Shown here piece after piece: positions 56,011-64,000 of a stretch of DNA of 64,000 nt. Numbering within the stretch: position 1 is the stretch's first letter; each line of letters starts with the position of its first letter. Location: assembly GCA_037127315.1 (NCBI GenBank), contig JBBBDQ010000224.1, forward strand, positions 7,166,001 through 7,230,000. Direction: 5' to 3'. A program made the position numbers and the translations under genes. The notes beneath the pieces are model-generated. The model was not told where the DNA came from, made no database searches, and was given only the letters and a program-made list of their open reading frames with translations. The stretch is from Ascarosepion bandense (taxonomy: Eukaryota; Mollusca; Cephalopoda; Sepiida; Sepiidae).

Positions 56011-59000
56011 TAACTGCATAGTCTTTGAATGCTGCATGCTTTCTGTTTACTGTTAACATTACTGAGGCAATAAATTCCAAGCAAAATCGCAATAGTTAAA
56101 AGGTACTAAATAAATTCCCCCAACCAGGCAGTTCCTAACATTAGGGCCATAATGTCAATAACTTTATTCTTACATCTTTAACTGTGATGATAACTGCTGA
56201 AAGTTTTATGTTATTTCTTTTAAGCCATTACCCTAAAGTGCTGACGAATAGTTATATTAAAGTGACACTGTAAAATCTATTTATTATTACTAGCAATTAT
56301 TTGAAAACATAATTGGGGAAAATGAATATATACGATTTGAAAATAAAAAAACACACATTAAAATGTGACAAAATGGAACACAAAAACAGTTTTAAAATTT
56401 AGGAGTAAAGAATAGCTTAGGTCAGTTTTTGATGGTAGCGTTTCGGAAGAAGACATTAATAGTTGAACAAATTGAATTATTGCTCTTAGATATTTAAAAA
56501 ATGACAAATTTAAAAAATTGAATAACACAAAAGACTTTTCCTTAAAATATAAAAGATGCATAAATATAAAAATTCTAAAAAACAAGAAAGCTAAATATAA
56601 AAAGTAAACTTGTTTCGCTCCATTCCCGATTGAAATCAGCAATTTAGAATAAAAAAGAGCAAATAATATAAATAGTGAATATTTTTCAGCGATGTCTTCT
56701 TAGCTATTGAATGAAGCAGACGAGAGTTTTGTTTTCAATTTGAACAATTTTTATTTCCTTCTGTTAGCGATTGAATGAACAAAATCAAATGAAAAGACAA
56801 AAATAATTACAAAAGAGAAAAAAAAATGAAAGTAATATAATAATAAATAAATAAGTATATCAGCTATGATATCCCCGCCATGAATATTGAAACAGTATAG
56901 GAAAACATTTTGCTCGCAAATTGGGGTCTTCCTTGTATTGTGAGTTTGCAATTGCTTATACACGTTTAAAGTTCGTTTCCTTCCGCCTGTCGACCGTTAA
57001 ATTGTAACATTTAGCTAATTTCATGCTTACTTTAAGCTTCAAGAGGAATTAGAACAAGAAAACATCGCAAAAATAAAAGGAAGAAGTAGAATATTATTTA
57101 AATTGAAAACGAAACTCACGTCTGTTTTATACAATAACTACGAAGAAATGGTTGAAAATAGCCGATATTTTCTTTATTCCGTTAATTTTATCCAATTTAT
57201 TTTCTTTGTAAAACGGCCTTGTGGCCAAGGATATAGGTTTTCTTTATTTCATTTTATGCCGCAATGACTATCACCTCCAGTTTGAAAGTAAGCATTATCT
57301 ACGAGCGATTAAATTGAAAAGATTTCGGTGTTTGCCTGCCTGGCAAGGTGTGCATCCGCTACACTCACCGGATTATTTGTTTATTGCTTTGTTAATTGTT
57401 CTTTTATCTATTCCTAAAAGATACGAAAATACGTAATTTATTTCTAGAAAAGTAAAACAGCAATATCCCACTTGGGAATACACTGAAAGGTAATCGGATC
57501 AACCCACTTCCGAAAATCAGTATTGTAATGACACAAAATAAGAACAATGATTTCTGCAAAGAGTTCCGACAAAGAATTAATAAACTCCATTTTTTATAGC
57601 AAGAAAAACGAATTTATGTATAATTGCTTAGCAATTATATTAATACAAAAATGACATTAAGAGTTACATTGGTGTAGCGAATGATAAACCAAATAATTTC
57701 TCCACAAAAGGTTATATCGCTTTACAGTAGATTTGTGTGATTGAAATTGTAGTTTTATAAGTAAGACTTCAAAAATCAAAGATGTGATAAAGTATACAAT
57801 GAAAACTTTCATTTGTTTAAGATAACATCAAAGACAATGTACACAAATATTTAGACAGTATTTCTTTGACAGCAAATAAAATATTTCGTGCAAATTTGCT
57901 CTGGGGTAGATATATATTTAGAATTTGAATTTCTTTTCATAAAATAGATTAATTTGAATTAATCAAAATCTTCAGTCTGAAATAAAGCTTTTGAAAATCT
58001 GTTCAGAAGTTTGTGTATTTGTGTGAATGTAAATAATTTAGTCTGTATAGAACTCTACGAAAAGATCAAGAAGCCAAATTAATTTTCTAATACCAACCAG
58101 TTTGGGTAGGGAAGAAAAAGCCAACTTGGTAACCTTGATCATCAGGAATCTATTTAATTTTCCTTGATTTAATTCACGTAACACATTAATATTTTCCATG
58201 ACCTTTTCTCCTAATTTTGCTTATCACCTCATCTTCAGGGCAATACACATAATAGATACTTTTTAACTAAATTAATTGAAGTGTTGTATATAATTGACAG
58301 AAAAAAGCAATGAGCAGTAGAGCCGGAAATATTAGGTGTCATATTTCTCTTGAGAATGCAAAACGTAAAACAAAGGAAAAGGAGACAAATTTGTGACATC
58401 TTAAAAATGCCATTTGATAAAATCAGCAGCATCACTGTTGTTAGTTATATAAATATTGAATCTGGAAACACATAAACAATCATTACTATTGCAACAGAAG
58501 CATACAGTAACAATTCAAGTTCAGTGAATGTCAAAGAAACCTCAGAAAAAAGATTATTCTCATGGAAAAACAACAGTTTACAAGCACAAATTAAAGAATG
58601 AAATGAGTATGCAAATTACATTCCATGTATTGTATATTCATTAAATTTGGTTGAAAAATAAGACGTTAATTGTTATCAAAAAGTATATTTTTTCCGATTT
58701 GTTAAACTATCTGATGAAAGTTCTAAGTAGAAAACAATGTCAGATACTAGGGGATCAGCCCGTGCAGATTTAAATGGATTAGCGTAGTTGTTCTGTAATA
58801 AAATGAGTCTTACATTTTAAGTAATCGTTATTAGAAAGCAAAGTCTTAACAAAAGGATAACGGATTGCTTTCTAACTTGATAAAATTGGGAAAATGAATA
58901 ATGGTTATAGCGGGATGATATTTATTATAGCATTTTCAAATGAGCAGTGTCTCTTCGCAATCTCAATGCCAAGACATGAACATAGCTTGTGTAATCTGAA

Positions 59001-59594
59001 CGTTCATATGGATATATGATCAAGCGATTTTTCAAACTTAAACGTAAAAAGTCAATGTTCTGACTTAATGTTTATATTATCACCAAAAAAACCTGGAAAG
59101 AACAAAATGCAAAATTGTGATTCACGTTTTGAACTCTAAACGCTTTCTCAAAAATATTATTCGTATGGATAGATTATTTTACGTCGGATCAAGCTAATAG
59201 AATTTTCAAATTAGAAGTCTTTATTGGAATTATTTCATAATTTTCAGTCATTAAGATAAATGGTTTGTGTATGGAAAAAAGCTTCGACGAAAATTCGTGT
59301 TATTTGTTGAACAACTCAAAACGAATCTTGCTTCACATATTGGCAAAAAAGGATACATAATATCAAAAAATTCTTTAGAGTCGGTAGTCTTGTTTTGCAA
59401 ACGCAAACATTACTTTCTTCATTTATTTTCGTTCATGTTTGCCAGCGATGGTAGATGATGATAATTTTCAAAATTGAAAAGAATAAAAAGAATAAGTTAA
59501 GCAGTACCATGAAACAAAAACAACTGAACAGATTGCCTCGAATGAGCACGGAACATGAACTTCTAAGTGAAATATATATTTCATGTAGAGGTGC
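56011..59594. other. unassigned AT-rich DNA, the longest feature-free stretch
   Basis: 3.6 kb with no microsatellite of note and no recognisable element. Open frames are under 95 codons, on both strands, without motifs (for example 56358-56642 minus and 57221-57436 plus). Any host regulatory or intronic sequence in the window would be most likely here, but nothing positive supports this. Confidence 0.45.
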
Positions 59595-59835
59595 ATGTAT
59601 ACTGGCTCGGAATGAGACATCGGAGAGTCGAGTGCAAATTGCCAATGAAATTCGTTTAATTCGCAAAAAGTAATAATCCATCTCTCCTCCCTCTAGCTAT
59701 AGGTTGAATAGCAGTACAGATTGGGTTCTATAGCCTTGGTAATGACACGCTACAACAGAAAAATCTTCTCTTCTAGTCAGTCATGTTTTGAAAAAGACAT
59801 AATCGCCCAAACGTGTATCATCTATGATAATAAAC
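59595..59835 (+). mobile_element. SINE-B, diverged copy
   Basis: ACTGGCTCGGAATGAGACAT and GAGTCGAGTGCAAATTGCC (eroded B box), then AGCAGTACAGATTGGGTTCT ATAGCCTTGG, and tail GACATAATCGCCCAAACGTG TATCA. The two opposing open frames over its head are artefacts. Confidence 0.85.
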
Positions 59836-60404
59836 TATATATTTAATATACTAAATATAGAAAAATATTGTTCTAAATCAGAGCTTCAGTTTTTGAAACT
59901 CTACGTGAGGTAAAGACTGCGGAGGTCGCAAACACATCTGGTGGATTTTATTAATAAGTGTGTTTGTATATTGTAAAAATAAAACAACATTAATCATTAT
60001 TGTTTTAGATAAAATTGGTTTTTATTAAGTTACTTTCAATTCACTTTTTTTTCGCTTCATAGATACTGTATAAAATTAAGATAACGAATCCATTACAGTT
60101 GTAAATTTTCATTACTATTTATTCACTTTTGATATCTGCTTCAAATATTGAATCAGAATTTAGAAGATGTGTAAAATAAGCAGAAAGCTTTTGGTAAAAC
60201 TGTTTCTGGAGAGGGGCATCTTTGTTTCTCTCTAAATTTGTAAACGGGAGATTATGGCTAAAACTTATTTATGGTTTCAGTAACTATTATTTGATAACAT
60301 TAATCAATAAGGAATTGAAAAAATGTGTTGCCTCAAGAAAAGTTGCAGGGGAAAATATCTGTCTTGCATTATTTACATTGTTCGGTCTTTCTTGCTTTCA
60401 CATT
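59836..60404. other. unassigned AT-rich DNA
   Basis: No recognisable gene or repeat. Confidence 0.5.
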
Positions 60405-60443
60405 CTTGTTCTTGTTCTTGTTCCTGTTCTTGTTCTTGTTCTT

Positions 60444-60480
<37 letters not shown>

Positions 60481-60536
60481 TTCTTCTTCTTCTTCTTCTT
60501 CTTCTTCTTCTTCTTCTTCTTCTTCTGCTTCTTCTA
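60405..60536 (+). repeat. TTCTTG, TTG and TTC simple repeat at the 3' end of an RTE copy
   Basis: TTCTTG hexamers to about 60445, GTTGAT and GTT to 60480, then about 17 TTC units. On the minus strand this is (GAA)n(CAA)n, in line with the AGAAGAAGAAG 3' end of the RTE copy at 48384. Confidence 0.92.
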
Positions 60537-60589
60537 TTCACCATATCCTTTCAGTTTGTAAGCGATTATGGCCTTCAACGTCTCCCTAT

Positions 60590-61482
60590 TTATGGTAGCT
60601 CTTAACACCTTTCTCCTGTTAACCTACCCAAACCCCGCACTACCATCCCCTTGCTCAGTTCCGTCAAGTATTTCACACGATGCTTTCCAATATCTCAATT
60701 TCCCTCTATCTAACCAGTGAATATCAGATTCTCCAAGCCCTCCTTCCTCATTACTTTATTATTGCTCACGTGCTAGATTCATGATATCTGCAGCATCTCA
60801 CGTTTCAGTTGCTTCAAGTTTTTCCTTCATCTTTGATGAGATTGTCCAGCATTCACTGCCATATTGAAGAACAGACACCACATAGTAATCCAGTACTCTC
60901 TTCTTTGTTTCTAGCGTACTTTCCCTGTCTCTGAATACTCTACTCTGCTTCTGGAAAGCGTCTATTGTCATGCCAATTTGACTTCGGATCTCAGTGTCTC
61001 ACTTTCAGTCAGAACACCTTCAAGGTATATAACTTTTTTGTACCTGCTTGATTTTAGTATCCCCCAACTGTAATTGGCATTTTGGGCTCCTCTGTTTGAT
61101 GAAGATCATGCACTCGGTTTTTATAGCTTATTTGTAATCATTTCTCTCCACTTTTTTCAGCTACCTTCCGGAGAATCTTTGTAGTTTTATTTCCCTGTCT
61201 GTTACCAGCATTATGTGTCTTATGTTGTTCAAATTGTGGCCGCCGATGACAAATCCTAGCATAACTTCTAGAGTCCTCAGAATAGTTTCGTTATACAAGC
61301 TGAATAGATCTGGTGAAAAGACATATCCTTGTCCTTTGCTCGTTCTATTTTTGTATATTTGCTGAATTCGTTTTACTCTTATGTCTTTTCCAAATATATC
61401 GAGGTTACTAAGCATTTCTATCAATTCTTCTTGGCATACTTTGTCTAACGCTTTAGTATAGTCTATAAAACACAAGTACCCG
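60590..61482 (-). pseudogene. RTE-type LINE, RT domain and C-terminus
   Basis: The minus-strand frame 61161-61475 starts CFIDYTKALDKVCQEELIEM LSNLDIFGKDIRV (the RT block with catalytic D, usually FIDYTKAFDKV), then VFSPDLFSLYNETILRTLE and FVIGGHNLNNIR; the YADD box itself is lost. Continuing downward in other frames: CMIFIKQRSPKCQLQLGDTK-like, TIDAFQKQSRVFRDRESTLE, ILQYGSECWTISSKMKEKLE near 60840, and a decayed C-terminus ending near 60600 before the GAA/CAA tail. 5'-truncated near 61482 at an A-rich junction. Confidence 0.88.
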
Positions 61483-61814
61483 TTTTTTTTTCATTTATAG
61501 ATATTTAAAACTGAAAACTACAAATAATATTATTAGTGAAGAGTCAGTTGTTGCTATCGTATAATCTAGTTCACAACTGAATATATTTAATGTATACAAT
61601 GTTTTATAATGCATAAAAAACCTTATTATGGCTGTTATAACATTAAAGTGTATTTTTAATTCATGGGCTACCTTATAACATATGACAGAGAACTGGAATT
61701 ACCTTCATTAACCCCTGATTAATACTAAGAAAAGAAATCAAGAAACCTTTGAGTTTGATGAAATTACTTTTTATACATATGTGTGCATTCATCAGTACAC
61801 CTGCTGATGTAATG

Positions 61815-61819
<5 letters not shown>
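61483..61819. other. unassigned AT-rich DNA
   Basis: No recognisable feature. Confidence 0.5.

Positions 61820-61882
<63 letters not shown>
61820..61882 (+). repeat. compound (TA)n(TTG)n microsatellite
   Basis: About 16 TA units followed by about 10 TTG units. Confidence 0.97.
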
Positions 61883-64000
61883 AGATGTATATATTGTCCT
61901 ACGTCGATGGCACGACTCAAGAGTTTCATGATATAACTTCGGATTTATTGACAGTCAATAGAAAAGACAGTTTTCTTTTTTTAATATTCCCCCTCAAAAC
62001 AATTACATTCATTTTATTATTAAGAAATTTTCATCTCTTTTCCTAAATAATCCTTGATTCAAAACAACTGAATAATTCATTGAAGTCCTTTTCAGTTGAA
62101 TTTAGATTGGCTATGTTAATCCAGATTTTTGAAAGTTGTTAATCTATAGCCAGAAGGTCATTTCTACCAGCGAATCTTATTTAACAAAATAACCCCCTTC
62201 CTGTTTAATAAGATTTGAGTTATATATATATATCTAAATATATACACACAGTTGCGTGTTCTCAATATACATAGCTTAGTTTAGCACAAGGCCACATGTA
62301 TGAGGCATTATTGTAGATGAGACAGAGATAAGTGTCACATTACGTTGGTGAGAAAGTGACTGAAGTCTAGATGCCACCTCAGGATCGATTACATTGCAGA
62401 TCATTCTCTCAGTAAATTCAATTAATATTTCGGCTTCTCGTCCTCCTCCTTGTCTTCCATATATTTTGTCTGGTTATAAGATGAAACTGATGTCTGAATT
62501 TGATATATTCCATCATACAAAATAGTATCACTAGACAAACCGTTGATCATGATCTATCCAAACTCCTGTTCTAATTTCTCCGTTCTTTTTCTAATGAAAA
62601 TTTATTCAGTCTGTGTTTGAAATAAAATCTAGGATCTCTCTGTCGTCTGTCCACTACCCCACATGATCTACATAGACGTACATGGCTCAAACAAAACAAT
62701 AGGACGTTCATCAATGGTGAATGTGTGAGTCAGTCATACAATTTTCTAACCAAGGCCGTGAAACCGATTTAGATTTCCATCCAAGAAAATTACAAACCTC
62801 TGACAAAAAAAATAAATAAAATAAAATGACAAGTTGCTTCTTCCCGACTGCTATTTAGGTTTAGCGATCCTAAAATAGAGCGCTGTACTATTCGACCCAA
62901 CTGAAAATGATAAACGGTAACTGACAATATATATTTGATTTCTATCAGTTTATTTCTCATGTTTTTCCAAGCATTTATTTTGCCAACAATTTCAGATTAC
63001 AGTTGTCAATCTCTGCCTCTCATTTCTTTTTTGTCCGACATTGTCAATCACAAGTTATTTGTGGTCGTTGCTAAAGGCCAAGAGACGCCAATGTTAAGTG
63101 TGACCTGAAAAGTTGTATAATCTATTTCTGATTTTATTTTTGTATCTCATACTTTTAATCTCTTTGTAACTATTGTTAGTATTCAAATAATTATAGGTAC
63201 TACTTTCATTTATCTGCGCTTTCAATAAATATCTATCAAAGTCCGAATACTTTTTCATTTTTTTTATTTCACTTGCTTCCTTTAGTTTCAGCCTCTTCTT
63301 TGCCGAAACAATTATTTAGTGCTTAGTACCCTTCCTTTCTTTGTATCTAACAACTATTATATCTAACGTATTATTATTATTATGTAAACTTTAAAAGCTG
63401 TCTTATTGACGAGTGGTATTAGTAGCAGTGTTGCCATTGTTTTTAGCATATTAATTAATGTATCTTTTCTTTTTTCAAAATTTCCAGGCCGTCAAGTTGT
63501 TTTATGCGGGCATAAGAGTTTCTTCCTCCTTCATTGTTGTCTTTTTGTTTTTGTTAATGTTTTAACTTCCCTCGTAATTATCATTCTTTTTTCTTCATTT
63601 TCATAATTATCAATAGCTATAATAAGTCGTCATCATGATAGTCTGAGAAATTATTCGTTGTTGACTTTTTATGAAGATCGTTATTAAGTTAAAATGCAGA
63701 ATTCTTCTCATATTCTAATTTCGAAAACTTTAATTCGTTCTCCCTCGCTTTTTAACAATTTTTCTTTATTATTATCATTATTATTATGAAAAATATAGTT
63801 CGATATCTTTTCTCTTTTTCTTCTCTACATTGATACTAAATATCATATATATAGCAATGTACTCTCTCACGCATCCATTCGTTTATTTTGGGTATATTTT
63901 CCCTGTTTTTTTCCTTCTTCGTGTGGTTTATTCCGAAATTCTTCGTTTCTCTTCCCTACTTCAACATTTCAACATAATTGGCAGACGGATAAAGAGAATT
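61883..64000. other. unassigned DNA with a SINE-C scrap
   Basis: 62275-62320 (AGCTTAGTTTAGCACAAGGC CACATG) is the tail of SINE-C on the minus strand. The rest, including 62330-62800, which is less AT-rich, and 63240-63960, which is T/C-rich, shows no gene or named element. Confidence 0.45.

Noticed and set aside
58705..58760. CTGATGA...GAAAA...GTC string as another hammerhead
   Set aside because: Stem II does not pair and stem I is only two or three bases, so chance is likelier.
60222..60605. 127-codon open frame
   Set aside because: Most of it is LVLV and LLLL translated from TTG/TTC repeats that belong to the tail of an RTE element.

Overview
This window looks like gene-poor, repeat-dense nuclear DNA from a metazoan, most likely a coleoid cephalopod (octopus-like). 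The evidence is the AT-rich background, the very abundant (TA)n, (TG)n, (GATA)n and (GAAA)n tracts, tRNA-derived SINEs, and decayed RTE-, Jockey- and Penelope-type retroelements with Tc1/mariner transposons. The species call is inference. I find no intact host protein gene, rRNA or conventional tRNA. Every recognisable coding stretch belongs to a mobile element, and nearly all are broken by frameshifts, stops or truncation. Most long open frames are translations of microsatellites.

Layout. 0-10 kb: the 3' part of a Jockey-like LINE (1-1414), a SINE inserted inside another SINE with a clear target-site duplication (3575-4215), Jockey tails, a Tc1 fragment, a Penelope-like (PLE) 3' region and an RTE endonuclease fragment fused to a Jockey fragment. 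10-18 kb: a promoter-like, possibly LTR sequence, an RTE fragment, a PLE endonuclease end, and a nested structure in which a mariner-like element (14444-18060) holds a Ty3/gypsy-like LTR element (14484-17300, TTTTC duplication), itself split by a 1.15-kb insertion. 18-31 kb: SINEs, a duplicated 145-bp segment, a minus-strand PLE (26130-27200), a polypyrimidine tract and unassigned DNA. 31-36 kb: a long-TIR Tc1-type MITE, a Helitron-like sequence, two hammerhead ribozyme motifs 305 nt apart with tRNA-like pol III boxes between them, and two PLEs, one with RT and GIY-YIG regions. 38-41 kb: a GATA/GAAA satellite tract that holds a piece of reverse transcriptase. 42-53 kb: RTE, SINE, Jockey, an antisense hammerhead motif, PLE, RTE, Tc1 and a mariner bounded by inverted repeats and TA. 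54-55 kb: a 28-bp minisatellite. 56-64 kb: mostly unassigned DNA, SINEs and one RTE copy with a trinucleotide tail.

The most notable theme is the number of small self-cleaving-ribozyme-like motifs and PLE remnants, most of them next to dinucleotide repeats. The strongest case is the hammerhead pair at 32314-32663. All family calls come from reading the sequence and remembered family motifs; no search was run.
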